Notes under the pieces: model-generated
Told to the model about the DNA's origin: nothing
What the model saw: only the letters and a program-made list of their open reading frames with translations
The model's database searches: none
Made by a program: the position numbers and the translations under genes
Part shown: in pieces, positions 1 to 9,279 of the stretch
How positions within the stretch are numbered: the first letter of the stretch is position 1
How the letters are laid out: the number at the start of each line of letters is the position of its first letter
Assembly (NCBI GenBank): GCA_963798795.1
Contig: CAWCUZ010000006.1
Location: 248,001-312,000 of the forward strand
Length of the DNA: 64,000 nt
From: CAWCUZ01 sp963798795
Lineage (GTDB): Bacteria > Acidobacteriota > Vicinamibacteria > Vicinamibacterales > SCN-69-37
Reading direction: 5' to 3'

Positions 1-1062
1 GCCGCCGCCGTCCTTCCAGGTCTCGACTTCGCGAATCATCTGGACGAACGACGTGTGCTGCCGATCCTGCGCGGCCTGCTGGCTCTCCCAGTTCCGCATC
101 TGCTGGTCGGCCGCCTCGCCGCTGGCTTTCGCGTAGGCGGCGGCCTGCTCACCCATCAGGCGAAGCGTCTCCATGCGGCCCTGATGTTCCATGTTGCCGA
201 GGTTGGTCAAGAACTGTTCCTTGGCCTGCTTCCAGACCGGATTCTGACGATAGCTGGACTGCAGCATGCCGAAGAGCTTCGTTGCCTCGTCACGACGGCC
301 CGCCGGAAAGCGCATCAGCACGCAGTAGAACACGGTGGTCGACGAGTCGGTACCGACGCCGCCCGTCATCAGGTTCGGCTTCCGGTTCATGATGGTGGTG
401 ACGCCGACGTGCAGGATGCCTTCCGTGCCGTCCGGCCACCTGAGCGTGCCGAACGCGAAGGTCGTCCGCTGCTGGGAGTCATTGCCGAACTGCCGCGCCA
501 CGGCATTCGCCTGCGCGTCGACCTGCTGTGCGATCGCGGCTCGCGACTCGTCCGGACGGACGTCGGACGCCTGGGCGTGCAGGTCCTGCTGCGCGTACCC
601 GTTGACGTACTGGACCGCGTCGAACGGCGGGTTCACGGCGCAGCCGCCGGCTCGGGCGCCCGCCTGCAACGCCTGCATGATCATCGAGTCGTCGCTGAAG
701 ACGAAGGACCGCGACGGCACAACGTCGTACCGGATCGCGCCGTCCGGCGAGGTCGCGGTGACCTGGTTGCTGACGATGTCCGCGCGGCAGTCGCCCAGGC
801 CGCGCCACTTCACGCCGCCCTCGATCGTCCAGCCGCGGGGGAACAGCATGCTGAACGCCTCTACCGGCCGGTCGAAGCGGTCTCGATCGAGAAGCCGGGC
901 CCGCTCGAGCAGCACATAGTCTTTGCCCTCGACAAAGCCCGAGGCCGCCGCCGCCGACGAGGCCGAGCCCCCCGCGGCAGGAGAGGCGGTCCCGCCGCCC
1001 CCGCAGGCGGCATGAACGACGACGAGGGCGAGAAACGAAACGAACGCAGCGGTTCTTGGCAT
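1..1062 (-). CDS. Putative lipoprotein, C-terminus beyond window
   Basis: The reading frame is open from an ATG at 1062 to the first base of the window, giving at least 354 codons with no stop, so the 3' end is missing. The N-terminus has a hydrophobic segment ending in a lipobox-like HAAC at about residue 19, followed by a Gly/Ala/Ser-rich linker, as expected for an exported lipoprotein. The remainder (FSMLFPRGW near residue 75, then a Gln/Ala/Glu-rich helical stretch) matches no family I can name. It is transcribed away from the ECF sigma gene at 1163. The function is unknown. The plus-strand frame over the same DNA is an antisense shadow. Confidence 0.7.
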   Translation of the reverse strand, partial: MPRTAAFVSFLALVVVHAACGGGGTASPAAGGSASSAAAASGFVEGKDYVLLERARLLDRDRFDRPVEAFSMLFPRGWTIEGGVKWRGLGDCRADIVSNQVTATSPDGAIRYDVVPSRSFVFSDDSMIMQALQAGARAGGCAVNPPFDAVQYVNGYAQQDLHAQASDVRPDESRAAIAQQVDAQANAVARQFGNDSQQRTTFAFGTLRWPDGTEGILHVGVTTIMNRKPNLMTGGVGTDSSTTVFYCVLMRFPAGRRDEATKLFGMLQSSYRQNPVWKQAKEQFLTNLGNMEHQGRMETLRLMGEQAAAYAKASGEAADQQMRNWESQQAAQDRQHTSFVQMIREVETWKDGGG

Positions 1063-1122
1063 GTGAGGTCAACGCTCCATCAAGAGGCCACGCAGGGCGG
1101 ATCATCATAGCCCGATCCGTGT

Positions 1123-1144
1123 AACCCCAGGCGGCCTCGGCCGT
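1123..1144 (+). promoter_or_regulatory. Candidate ECF-type promoter
   Basis: AAC at 1123-1125 and CGT at 1142-1144 are separated by exactly 16 nt. This is the common ECF-promoter layout (-35 AAC, -10 CGT), and it sits just upstream of an ECF sigma gene, so autoregulation is plausible. The motif is short and could be chance. Confidence 0.35.
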
Positions 1145-1162
1145 ATCGTCAATTGAGCGCGG

Positions 1163-1645
1163 ATGCACCGAGCGACCTTTCACTCGATCTACGAGGCCCA
1201 CGCGAGGGATGTGTTCCGCTACGCGCGCTCCCTGACCGGGAGCGACGATGCGGCGGCCGACGTCGCGTCCGAGACGTTCCTGCGGGCCTGGGCGGGGCGC
1301 GAGGCCATCCGGCTGGCGACGGCGAAGGCCTACCTGCTCGCCATCGCCCGGAACCTCTGCCGCGACCGCGGCCGCCATCTGCAGCGGTGGCCGGGCGCCG
1401 CGATGCCCGATCTCGCCGTGCCGGCCGATGCCGACGCCCGGCTGGAGCTGGAACGCACGCGCCGGGCGATCGACGCCCTGCCGCTCACGTACCGGGAGCC
1501 GCTGCTGCTCGCGGCGAGCGGCGTCGGCTATGACGAAATCGGGCGCATCCTCGGCCTCGCGCCCGGCACCGTGAAGATCCGCGTGCATCGCGCGCGGCTG
1601 AAACTTGTCGCGGCGACCGAGCGGTCGCCAGGGGGACCTCGATGA
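1163..1645 (+). CDS. ECF-family RNA polymerase sigma factor
   Basis: 160 residues, typical of an ECF sigma factor. Region 2 covers about residues 6-70 (YEAHARDVFRYARSL, then FLRAWAGRE) and region 4 about 98-150, with the helix-turn-helix GYDEIGRILGLAPGTVKIRVHRAR. The two regions are joined by a short linker. The next gene starts inside its stop codon (ATGA, 1642-1645), which implies translational coupling with its probable anti-sigma factor. By family knowledge it redirects RNA polymerase to a small regulon. The inducing signal cannot be read from the sequence. Confidence 0.9.
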   Translation: MHRATFHSIYEAHARDVFRYARSLTGSDDAAADVASETFLRAWAGREAIRLATAKAYLLAIARNLCRDRGRHLQRWPGAAMPDLAVPADADARLELERTRRAIDALPLTYREPLLLAASGVGYDEIGRILGLAPGTVKIRVHRARLKLVAATERSPGGPR

Positions 1646-2067
1646 GGACGAGACTGACCGACGACGTGATCAACGATCTGCTGACGGTCTACCTGGCGGG
1701 CGAGGCGTCGGCGGACACCCGCGCGATTGTCGAATCGCACGCCCGTGAGAACCCGGCATTCGGCGCGCGCCTGGCCGCCGCGGGCGCGGTGGCCGTGCCG
1801 GACCCGCCCGCCGACCGGGTGTCCGGGGATCACGAGCTGCGCGTCCTCACCGGGACGCGCCACTTCATCAGGCTGCGGACGATCTTCTGCGCCGCCGCGG
1901 TGTTCTTCACGCTGATGCCCCTGTCGGTCGCCGGCGGCCCGGACGGGGTGGAATTCCTGCTGCTCGGCCGGCACGCCGGGCTGGTCTGGGCGTTCTGGAG
2001 CCTGGCGGCCGCGTCATGGACCGCGTGGTGGGTCATGCACCGGAGCGTTCGCCGCGCGGGGATCTGA
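1642..2067 (+). CDS. Probable membrane anti-sigma factor
   Basis: 141 residues. The soluble N-terminal half (about residues 1-75) is followed by two hydrophobic segments at about 78-98 and 106-126. It overlaps the ECF gene by 4 bp. I see no HxxxCxxC zinc motif, so it is not a canonical zinc anti-sigma protein. The assignment rests on size, topology and operon position. Expected role: hold the sigma factor at the inner membrane until a signal releases it. Confidence 0.6.
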   Translation: MRTRLTDDVINDLLTVYLAGEASADTRAIVESHARENPAFGARLAAAGAVAVPDPPADRVSGDHELRVLTGTRHFIRLRTIFCAAAVFFTLMPLSVAGGPDGVEFLLLGRHAGLVWAFWSLAAASWTAWWVMHRSVRRAGI

Positions 2068-2109
2068 TTCGGCCCGCCGGCCGTCGGCCCCTGGTCTATG
2101 CTCACTCAC

Positions 2110-2748
2110 GTGTCCCTGACTCATCTCTCACGCCGCCACGTCCGATCACTCGCGATCGTCCTGCTTCCCTGCCTGGTCCTCCTCGGCGCGGCCGACTGCG
2201 GCAGGCCGGGAGAGACGAACCCGAAGGTGCCCGCCGGCGCCAAGAGCTCCGGCGGCATGCACGCGGTGATCGACACGGACAAGGGCCCCATCGAGATCGA
2301 GTTCTTCGCCTCGGATGCTCCGAAGGCCGTCGAGAACTTCCGGCTGCTGGCCGAGTACGGCTACTACAACGGCCTCACGTTCCACCGCATCGTGCGCGGG
2401 TTCATGATCCAGGGCGGCGATCCGGCGGGCGACGGCACCGGCGGCCAGAGCGCGTGGGGCCCGCCCTTCGAGGACGAAATCAATCCGGGCTCGCCGCTCT
2501 ATCGCGACGGCTACCGCCGGGGCATCGTCGCCATGGCCAACGCCGGGCCGAACACCAACGGGAGCCAGTTCTTCATCCTGCACCAGGACTATCCGCTGCC
2601 GCCGAATTACGTCATCTTCGCGAGAGTGACGAAAGGCATGGACGTGGTGGACGCTCTCGCCGACACGCCGACCACGCTTGGCGCCGACGGTGGAATGAGC
2701 AAGCCGATCACGCCGCCGGTCATCCGGACGGTCACGGTTCGGCGATAA
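2110..2748 (+). CDS. Cyclophilin-type peptidyl-prolyl isomerase, lipoprotein
   Basis: A signal peptide ends at a lipobox (LGAADC), followed by a complete cyclophilin domain of about 160 residues. Conserved signatures include GYYNGLTFHRIVRGFMIQGG, the catalytic-site region and FFILHQD. It catalyses cis-trans isomerisation of Xaa-Pro bonds and should act in the periplasm, anchored in a membrane. An in-frame ATG exists at 2098, but it lies within TATGCT (2097-2102). The GTG at 2110 is 7 nt downstream of that -10-like hexamer and fits the leaderless pattern seen elsewhere here. Neither start has a Shine-Dalgarno sequence. Confidence 0.88.
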   Translation: MSLTHLSRRHVRSLAIVLLPCLVLLGAADCGRPGETNPKVPAGAKSSGGMHAVIDTDKGPIEIEFFASDAPKAVENFRLLAEYGYYNGLTFHRIVRGFMIQGGDPAGDGTGGQSAWGPPFEDEINPGSPLYRDGYRRGIVAMANAGPNTNGSQFFILHQDYPLPPNYVIFARVTKGMDVVDALADTPTTLGADGGMSKPITPPVIRTVTVRR

Positions 2749-2757
2749 TCAGGGGCC

Positions 2758-3897
2758 TTGTTCGCCCACAGCCGAAACCGCCATCGCCCGCTGAGGCCGG
2801 GACGCGCGGCCGCCCTCGTCCTCGGCGTGCTGCTGGGCAGGGTGTCGGCGGCTGGAGCCCAGGGAACCGCACCGCCCGCGCCGGCGCTCGAGTGGCACGC
2901 GTTCGCATCGCTGAGCGACGTTCAGAACCTGGACCATCCGCCGTCACGGACGAACGCGTTCCGCGTCTTCGACTTCGCCGATCACAGTCTCGATCTCGAT
3001 GTCGCCGAGGTGACCGTGGCGCGGAACGCCCCGCGCGTCGGCGGCGTCGGCTTCCGCGTGGACCTTGAGGGCGGTCAGGCGGTTCCACGCGTGTCGGCCT
3101 CGTCCGGCTTGTTCAGCTATGCGGCAAGGGCGAAATCGCGCGACGTGGATCTGCAGCAGGCATATCTGACCGTGCTGCTCGGCAGGGGCGTACGCGTGGA
3201 CGTGGGCAAGTTCGTAACGCCGCTTGGCCTCGAGGTGATCGAGGGTTGGGACGGGTACAACGACAATGCGTCGCGATCGCTGCTCTTCGGCTACGCGATC
3301 CCGTTCACGCACACCGGCCTCCGTGTGAACGTCGGCGGATCGCGGTGGTCGGCGCTGGTGGCGGTCGTCAACGGCTGGGACATCGTACGGGACAACAACG
3401 GCGGCAAGTCCGTGGCCGCGCAACTGACGCTGACACCCAGTGATTCGTTCACGCTGCTGGTGGGCGGCATTACCGGACCCGAGCAGGCGGGGAACACGCA
3501 CGACTTTCGAACCGTGTACGACGTGACCGCGACGCTGAAACTGTCCCCCGCCGCCACGCTGGGATTCAATGCGGATGACGGGCGCGAGGCACACACGGCC
3601 CTTGACGGCACACGGGCGCGCTGGCGCGGCGCGGCCGCCTACGCGCGGATCGGCCTCACGACCGCCGTGGCGCTCAACCTGCGCGGCGAGGTCTTCGACG
3701 ACCCGGACGGCGCCCGGACCGGCACGGCGCAGCGGCTGCGGGAGATCACGCTCACGCCGGAACTTCGGCTCTCCCCGCACGTCGTCACGCGTGTCGATTG
3801 CCGCGTGGACCGATCGAACGTTGACGTCTTCGAGGCCAGAAGCGGCGCGAAGCGGACCCAGCGGACCGTGCAGTTCAACATGCTGTTCGTGTTCTGA
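2758..3897 (+). CDS. Outer-membrane beta-barrel porin (BBP2-like)
   Basis: About 379 residues with a signal peptide (RAAALVLGVLLGRVSAAGAQ). The rest consists of alternating amphipathic strands ending in an aromatic (MLFVF), the usual C-terminal barrel signature. The conserved stretch VDVGKFVTPLGLEVIEGWDGYNDNASR resembles the putative beta-barrel porin-2 family. The start is TTG, with GATAAT at 2744-2749 lying 8 nt upstream and overlapping the stop of the cyclophilin gene. The ammonium channel follows after about 77 bp on the same strand, so it may be the outer-membrane entry for the same solute, but that is inference. Confidence 0.72.
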   Translation: MFAHSRNRHRPLRPGRAAALVLGVLLGRVSAAGAQGTAPPAPALEWHAFASLSDVQNLDHPPSRTNAFRVFDFADHSLDLDVAEVTVARNAPRVGGVGFRVDLEGGQAVPRVSASSGLFSYAARAKSRDVDLQQAYLTVLLGRGVRVDVGKFVTPLGLEVIEGWDGYNDNASRSLLFGYAIPFTHTGLRVNVGGSRWSALVAVVNGWDIVRDNNGGKSVAAQLTLTPSDSFTLLVGGITGPEQAGNTHDFRTVYDVTATLKLSPAATLGFNADDGREAHTALDGTRARWRGAAAYARIGLTTAVALNLRGEVFDDPDGARTGTAQRLREITLTPELRLSPHVVTRVDCRVDRSNVDVFEARSGAKRTQRTVQFNMLFVF

Positions 3898-3974
3898 GCC
3901 GGTTCGCGGCTGGCTTGACGGTCCCCGCCAGAATCGCAATACTCCGCGCGGGCACTCACCCCGGGGGGCCGACA

Positions 3975-5222
3975 ATGGCGAATCTCGATACCGGCAACAC
4001 CGCGTTCATGCTGCTCTGCGCGAGCCTCGTCATGTTGATGACGCCGGGCCTCGCCTTCTTCTACGGCGGCCTGGTCGGACGCCGCAACGTCCTGGCCATC
4101 ATGATGCAGAGCTTCGCGTCGATGGGCTGGACGACCATCCTCTGGTGGGCGTTCGGGTTCTCGCTCTGCTTCTCGGGCACGCATCAGGCCGGCACGGACT
4201 TCTACGGCATCGTCGGCAACCTCGACTGGGCCGGCCTCAGGGGCATCACGCTGTCCACGCCGTCGCCGAACGACACGATTCCGATGATCGTGTTTTGCGG
4301 CTACCAGATGATGTTCGCGATCATCACGCCGGCGCTCATCACCGGTGCCTTCGCCAATCGCATCACGTTCAAGGCGTACATGCTGTTCCTGACGGCATGG
4401 CTCCTGCTCGTCTACTTTCCCTTCGTGCACATGGTGTGGGGCGGCGGGCTGCTCGCCGAGTGGGGCGTGAAGGACTTTGCCGGCGGCATCGTCGTGCACA
4501 ACATCGCGGGGATCGCCGCGCTCGCGTCGATTCTGTACGTGGGCAAGCGCCGGGTGGTGGATCGCGGGCCGCACAGCATTCCGCTCGTCGCGCTCGGCAC
4601 GGGGCTGCTCTGGTTCGGCTGGTACGGCTTCAATGCCGGGTCCGAGTTTCGCGTGGACTCCACGACGGCGGTGGCGTTCATCAACACGGACATCGCCGCG
4701 TCCTTCGCCGCGATGGCCTGGCTGGCCGTGGACTGGCGCGTGTCGAAGAAGCCGAAGTTCCTCGGTCTGCTGACCGGCGCCGTCGCCGGGCTCGCCACCA
4801 TGACACCCGCCGCCGGCTACGTCTCACCTGGCACGGCCGCGCTCATCGGCCTCGTCGCGGGCGTCGTCTGCTTCTACGCCTGCGCCCTGAAGAACAGACT
4901 CGGCTGGGACGATGCGCTGGACGTGTGGGGGGTGCACGGCGTCGGCGGATTTCTGGGCATCGTCCTGCTCGGCGTCTTCGCGTCCACGGCGTGGAACGCC
5001 GCGTCGAACGGCGGCGTGGACGGCCTGGTCCACGGCAATCCGCACTTCTTCCTGGTGCAGCTCGGCGCCGCGGTCTTTTCCACGGTCTGGGCGTTCATGT
5101 TCACCCTGGGCATGCTGTGGGTGATCGACCGGGTGACGCCCGTTCGCGTGGAAGACGCCCACGAGCAGGTCGGGCTGGACGAGGCCCTCCACGGCGAAGC
5201 GGCGTACCTGGAACAGTTGTAG
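3975..5222 (+). CDS. amt: Ammonium channel Amt/AmtB
   Basis: 415 residues from ATG 3975, with about eleven hydrophobic segments. Family signatures include LAFFYGGLVGRRN in the first third, the pore histidine of VHMVWGGG and the twin-histidine partner in WGVHGVGGF. The C-terminal tail GLDEALHGEAAY is the conserved cytoplasmic segment that, in the family, contacts the PII protein. It conducts ammonium/ammonia across the inner membrane. No glnK gene lies nearby. The frame extends upstream to 3915, but those residues are not family-like. Confidence 0.95.
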   Translation: MANLDTGNTAFMLLCASLVMLMTPGLAFFYGGLVGRRNVLAIMMQSFASMGWTTILWWAFGFSLCFSGTHQAGTDFYGIVGNLDWAGLRGITLSTPSPNDTIPMIVFCGYQMMFAIITPALITGAFANRITFKAYMLFLTAWLLLVYFPFVHMVWGGGLLAEWGVKDFAGGIVVHNIAGIAALASILYVGKRRVVDRGPHSIPLVALGTGLLWFGWYGFNAGSEFRVDSTTAVAFINTDIAASFAAMAWLAVDWRVSKKPKFLGLLTGAVAGLATMTPAAGYVSPGTAALIGLVAGVVCFYACALKNRLGWDDALDVWGVHGVGGFLGIVLLGVFASTAWNAASNGGVDGLVHGNPHFFLVQLGAAVFSTVWAFMFTLGMLWVIDRVTPVRVEDAHEQVGLDEALHGEAAYLEQL

Positions 5223-5239
5223 CGGGCGGGGTCAGACCG

Positions 5240-5306
5240 GGGTCAGACCGGGGTCAAACCAGGGTCAGACCTGTGGTTTGACCCTGGTTTGACCCCGGTC
5301 TGACCC
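5240..5306. terminator. Long hairpin between convergent genes
   Basis: Arms 5240-5267 and 5279-5306 are perfectly complementary over 28 bp with an 11-nt loop. The arm is built from the decamer units GGGTCAGACC and GGGTCAAACC, and an extra unit lies just outside at 5229-5238. The right arm ends on the stop codon of the desaturase. There is no T-run. It could terminate both convergent transcripts or be a dispersed palindromic repeat. A bidirectional terminator is the simplest reading. Confidence 0.6.
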
Positions 5307-6355
5307 TACGACGCGCGGCGTCGCCGGTATTCGGCGAACGTGATCAGCTCTCGCGTGCTCTGGTCGTAGAGCTTCAGCCCCAGCGTCTTGAACGCGTCCC
5401 AGAGCGTCAGGTGCGTCGCGCGGGCGGACAGCTCCGGCACGGCGTCGGCGCACTCGACGAGGCGATAGTTGGGGATCTTCGGCGCCAGGTGATGAATGTG
5501 GTGCACGCCGATCGACGCCGTCATCCAGCGCAGGACGCCGCCGAGCTGCAGGCAGGAGGACCCCTCGACGGCGCCGCGCTCGAACGTCCAGCTGTCGTGC
5601 TCGTCCCAGTAGACGCCCTCGAACTGGTGCTGGACGTAGAACAAGCCCACGCCGGCGGCCGCGGCCAGCAGCGTGGCCGGCAGCCAGACGGCAAGAAGCA
5701 GGCCCGGGTTGATCCAGAGGAGCCCGAGCCAGATCACAGCCGCCATGACGTTCGTCAGGATGATGTCGCGCCGGCTCTTCGCGTCCAGAGCGTAGCCCCA
5801 GATGCCGGACCAGGGCACGCGGTGCATGGCCAGGAAGACAAGCACGCCGCCGCCAAGGCACATGATGACGGGATTGCGCGTCAGCCGGTACCCGAGACGC
5901 AGCCAGAACCCCGCCTGCTCGTACTCCTTCGTCGTCAGCGTCCAGATGTCGCCCGTTCCCCGGCGCGCCAGGTTGCCGGAGCTTGCGTGGTGGATGGCGT
6001 GCTGATGACGCCAGGCATGATACGGCGTGAGCAGGAACCAGCCGATGATCGTGCCCGCGATGTCGTTGGCTCGCTGCGTCTTGAAGAAACTGCCGTGACC
6101 GCAGTCATGATGCAGGATGAAGAGGCGGACGAGACACCCCGACAGCACGACGGTCACGGGAATCGTCCAGGCCACGTGGAAGCCGAGCAGGACGACCGCC
6201 AGAACGACCAGAGCCGCGATCGCGGCGACGGTGCTGTACAGCTGCCACACACTTCGGACGGTGGAGGCGCCGCGAAACGGAGCGACCGCGGCTCTCCAGT
6301 CGGTTGTGAACGAAACGGCCCCAGTTTGAACCGCCGTATTCGATGCCTCTCTCAC
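5306..6355 (-). CDS. Membrane fatty acid desaturase
   Basis: 349 residues with several hydrophobic segments and the three histidine boxes of the membrane di-iron desaturases: HHDCGHG near residue 95, HAWRHQHAIHH near 130 and HHIHH near 285. It resembles the omega-6/delta-12 (DesA-type) group, which introduces double bonds into acyl chains of membrane lipids using oxygen and an electron donor. The start is GTG at 6355. The 184 bp upstream (6356-6539) holds no gene I can recognise. Confidence 0.87.
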   Translation of the reverse strand: MREASNTAVQTGAVSFTTDWRAAVAPFRGASTVRSVWQLYSTVAAIAALVVLAVVLLGFHVAWTIPVTVVLSGCLVRLFILHHDCGHGSFFKTQRANDIAGTIIGWFLLTPYHAWRHQHAIHHASSGNLARRGTGDIWTLTTKEYEQAGFWLRLGYRLTRNPVIMCLGGGVLVFLAMHRVPWSGIWGYALDAKSRRDIILTNVMAAVIWLGLLWINPGLLLAVWLPATLLAAAAGVGLFYVQHQFEGVYWDEHDSWTFERGAVEGSSCLQLGGVLRWMTASIGVHHIHHLAPKIPNYRLVECADAVPELSARATHLTLWDAFKTLGLKLYDQSTRELITFAEYRRRRAS

Positions 6356-6539
6356 TCGGGTCTGCCCATGCTGTCGCCTCTTGCCCGCATACGTCTTACC
6401 ATTGTCTCACGGCTGGCCGGGAGCGGCCGGACCGATGAGCCCGGGCGCCGTTGCGGCTGCTCGAACGGGGCGACGCGTGCAACACCATCACGCGGCGGGC
6501 CGGCGGGCGCCGATCGGCTTCAGCTTGCGTCCCGCCCCG

Positions 6540-9215
6540 TCACTTCCGCTCCACTATCCAGATATCGGCCTCGGACCGCACGGCGCCGTAGTAAATCGTG
6601 CGGTTGTCGGGACTGAGCGCGAAGGTGTCGTCGATGGACCGGCCCGGCAGCCGGACGTCCACCACCGTCCGCGCGCGTGTGACGGTGTCGAGCACGACCA
6701 GTTGCCAGGACCCCTTCGCGAAGTAGATCACCCGGCGGCCGTCGGCCAGCCATCTCACCCACCACGGGTCGTCCTGTGACACCACTGTCGTCGTGTGCGC
6801 GGCGAGATCGTAAACGCCGACGCCCGAATTCCGTCCGCTGGGCAGTGTCATGCAACCCGCGAGGCGCCGGCCGTCGGGCGACCAGGACGTCGGGGTCAGG
6901 GCCGCGCCGTCAACGAGCGTATTCGGCAGTTGAACCGGCACGGCGCCGGGTGACGCGGAGGGCGATACGGTGAACGCTTCGCGGCCGCTGCCGCTGGTGA
7001 AGACCGCCGTGTCGCCCTTCGGGGAAAGCAAGGGATACACGCCGCCTTGCGGGGTCGTCGCGAGTTTGTGCAGGTTGCCGCCATCGACGTCGATTGCCCA
7101 CAGCCCCCAGTCGCCGTCGCGGGTGGAATAGAAGACGAGGGACCGGCCGTCCGGGGTGAACATCGGCCCCCGGTCGCGAGCCGCGTCGTCGATGACGCGC
7201 CGCATGGGGCCGGTGACGGGCCCGACGAACAGATCCTCCTGCCGCTCGCCGATGTCGAAGTACGCGATCCGGCTGCCGTCCGGCGAGACGTCGCTCGGCA
7301 CCCGGATGTTGTTGCTGGTGTCGAGGAGGAACGGCGCGCCGGCGCGCAGCGTGGCCGGGTCGAACGGGATGGCCACCGGGTTGGTCGAGGCCACGCGCGA
7401 CCTGAACGCGAGGCGCGAACCGTCCCTGGAGAACGACGGCAGCGCGGCCGTCGCCTGCACGCCGGTCGTGACCGGCTCCGGGTCGCCGGTCGCGGCGCCC
7501 GTCGACGCGTTTGCGGGAACACGCCACAGGTTCATGTCGCCGCCGCGGTCGCTCGAAAAGTAGATGAAGTTGCCGTCCGGCGACCACACCGCCGACCAGT
7601 CCATCGCGGCATCCTGCGTCACCGCCAGGCGCGGTCCGCCCGCGGCGGCCACCGTGTAGATGTCCCGCTGGCCGCCGGTGTTGCTCCAGTACACCAGCCG
7701 ATCGCCCGCGGGCGACCACGACGGCTGCACGGCGTCGCCATCCACGACCTTGCGCGGCGGGCCGCCCGCCGCATCGACGATGTAGATGGTGCTCTCACCC
7801 TTGCGCGACGCGGGATTGTCCACCTCCTCGGTGGCGAAAGCGATGGACTTGCCGTCCGGCGACCAGGCGGGATCGAAACCGAACTCGGTGACTCGGCGCA
7901 CGGACTCCCCCGTCGCGCCCGCGGTAAAGATCCCGCCGCCGCCGCTCGCGTCGTGAAACGCGAGCCGCGAGCCGTCGGGCGAAAAGGCCGGCGCACGTTC
8001 GTCGCGCTGTGGATCGCTCACGAGCGCCGTGGCGTTCCGCCCGCCCACGCGCTGGGCGTCGATGTCCCAACTGCCGCCGACGCGGATCGCGTACGCCACG
8101 GTCCCGCCGTCGGGTGACAGCGCGGGCGAGGTTTCCTCGCCGGCCGCGTCGGTGATTCGGGTGAACCGGCTCCAGCCGGCGTCAGCCGTCGCGGCGGCGG
8201 GTCGGCGCGACAGCCACGCCGCCGCGGCCGCGACGACCGCCACCGCCGCAACGGCCCACGGCAGCCACGCCGGCAGTCCGGACCGGACCGGCGGCGCGGC
8301 GACCGCACGACCGGCCCCGGACAAGGACGCCGACGATCCGGTCGTCAGCGTCTCGAGCGCGAACGCAAGGTCGTTGGCCGACTGGAATCGAAGCTCCGGC
8401 GCCTTCTCGAGACAGCGCCGGACGATGCGGTCGAGGGCGGGCGGGATGGACAGCCGGTCGGTATCCAGGTCCGGCGGTTCCTTCGTCAGAATCGCCGTCA
8501 TGGTGTCGGCGGCCGTCGCGCCCTTGAACGCGCGCTCGCCGGTCAGCATTTCGTAGAGCACGGCGCCGAACGCGAACATGTCGGCGCGCGGGTCCACCGC
8601 CAGTCCGCGCACCTGCTCGGGCGCCATGTAGCCGAACGTGCCCAGCACGGTGCCGGCGCTCGTCGGGATGCCGGCGCGCGTCATCTCGCTGCCGCCGGTG
8701 TCGACGGGCTTCGCGAGGCCGAAGTCCAGGATCTTCACGTGGTCGTCGCGCCCGATCATCACGTTCTCGGGCTTCAGATCGCGGTGGACGATGCCGCGCG
8801 CGTGGGCGGCCGCCATGCCGCGCGCGATTTGCAGCGCGTAGGCGATGGCCTTGCGGGGCGGCAGGGCGGCGCCGGCGCCGTCCGCGCCGGGCTCCGGTCG
8901 GAGCCGATCGCGGAGCGTCTCGCCCTCGACCAGCTCCATGGCGACGAACGTCGTCCCGCCCTCGCGGCCGAACTCGTAGATCGACAGGATGTTCGGGTGC
9001 GACAGCTTCGCGATGCTCGTCGCCTCGCGCTCGAACCGCGCGAGCGCGTCGGAATCCCCCGCAAGCTGCGCGGACAGGACCTTGACGGCCACCTCGCGAT
9101 CCAGCCCCGCATCGCGGGCGCGGTAGACCTCGCCCATGCCGCCGGCGCCCAGCGGCGAGACGATTTCATAGCGGCCGAGGCGGTCGCCCGGAACAAGCGG
9201 CACGGGCGGAAGCAT
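6540..9215 (-). CDS. Ser/Thr protein kinase with PD40/TolB-like propeller
   Basis: 891 residues from ATG 9215. The longer frame to 9341 would overlap the upstream gene and has no family-like sequence. The N-terminal kinase domain (about residues 16-280) has GAGGMGEVY, the ATP-binding Lys45 in VAVKVL, catalytic HRDLKPENV, DFGLAK and APEQ. A single transmembrane segment lies near residue 317 (WAVAAVAVVAAAAAW). The outer part contains repeated SPDG/WSPDG motifs of PD40/TolB-type propeller blades, down to DIWIVERK. By architecture it is a membrane receptor kinase whose propeller senses an extracytoplasmic ligand. The ligand is unknown. Confidence 0.92.
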   Translation of the reverse strand: MLPPVPLVPGDRLGRYEIVSPLGAGGMGEVYRARDAGLDREVAVKVLSAQLAGDSDALARFEREATSIAKLSHPNILSIYEFGREGGTTFVAMELVEGETLRDRLRPEPGADGAGAALPPRKAIAYALQIARGMAAAHARGIVHRDLKPENVMIGRDDHVKILDFGLAKPVDTGGSEMTRAGIPTSAGTVLGTFGYMAPEQVRGLAVDPRADMFAFGAVLYEMLTGERAFKGATAADTMTAILTKEPPDLDTDRLSIPPALDRIVRRCLEKAPELRFQSANDLAFALETLTTGSSASLSGAGRAVAAPPVRSGLPAWLPWAVAAVAVVAAAAAWLSRRPAAATADAGWSRFTRITDAAGEETSPALSPDGGTVAYAIRVGGSWDIDAQRVGGRNATALVSDPQRDERAPAFSPDGSRLAFHDASGGGGIFTAGATGESVRRVTEFGFDPAWSPDGKSIAFATEEVDNPASRKGESTIYIVDAAGGPPRKVVDGDAVQPSWSPAGDRLVYWSNTGGQRDIYTVAAAGGPRLAVTQDAAMDWSAVWSPDGNFIYFSSDRGGDMNLWRVPANASTGAATGDPEPVTTGVQATAALPSFSRDGSRLAFRSRVASTNPVAIPFDPATLRAGAPFLLDTSNNIRVPSDVSPDGSRIAYFDIGERQEDLFVGPVTGPMRRVIDDAARDRGPMFTPDGRSLVFYSTRDGDWGLWAIDVDGGNLHKLATTPQGGVYPLLSPKGDTAVFTSGSGREAFTVSPSASPGAVPVQLPNTLVDGAALTPTSWSPDGRRLAGCMTLPSGRNSGVGVYDLAAHTTTVVSQDDPWWVRWLADGRRVIYFAKGSWQLVVLDTVTRARTVVDVRLPGRSIDDTFALSPDNRTIYYGAVRSEADIWIVERK

Positions 9216-9279
9216 AACAAAGGCGCACGGTTGGCGCCGGAGGCCGCCTGGCGGGGCGGCTGCCAGTCCGCCTACGTCC

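Noticed and set aside
479..1588. 369-codon minus-strand frame spanning the lipoprotein start and ECF gene
   Set aside because: It runs across two divergent genes in a third frame and has no domain; both true genes have family or signal features.
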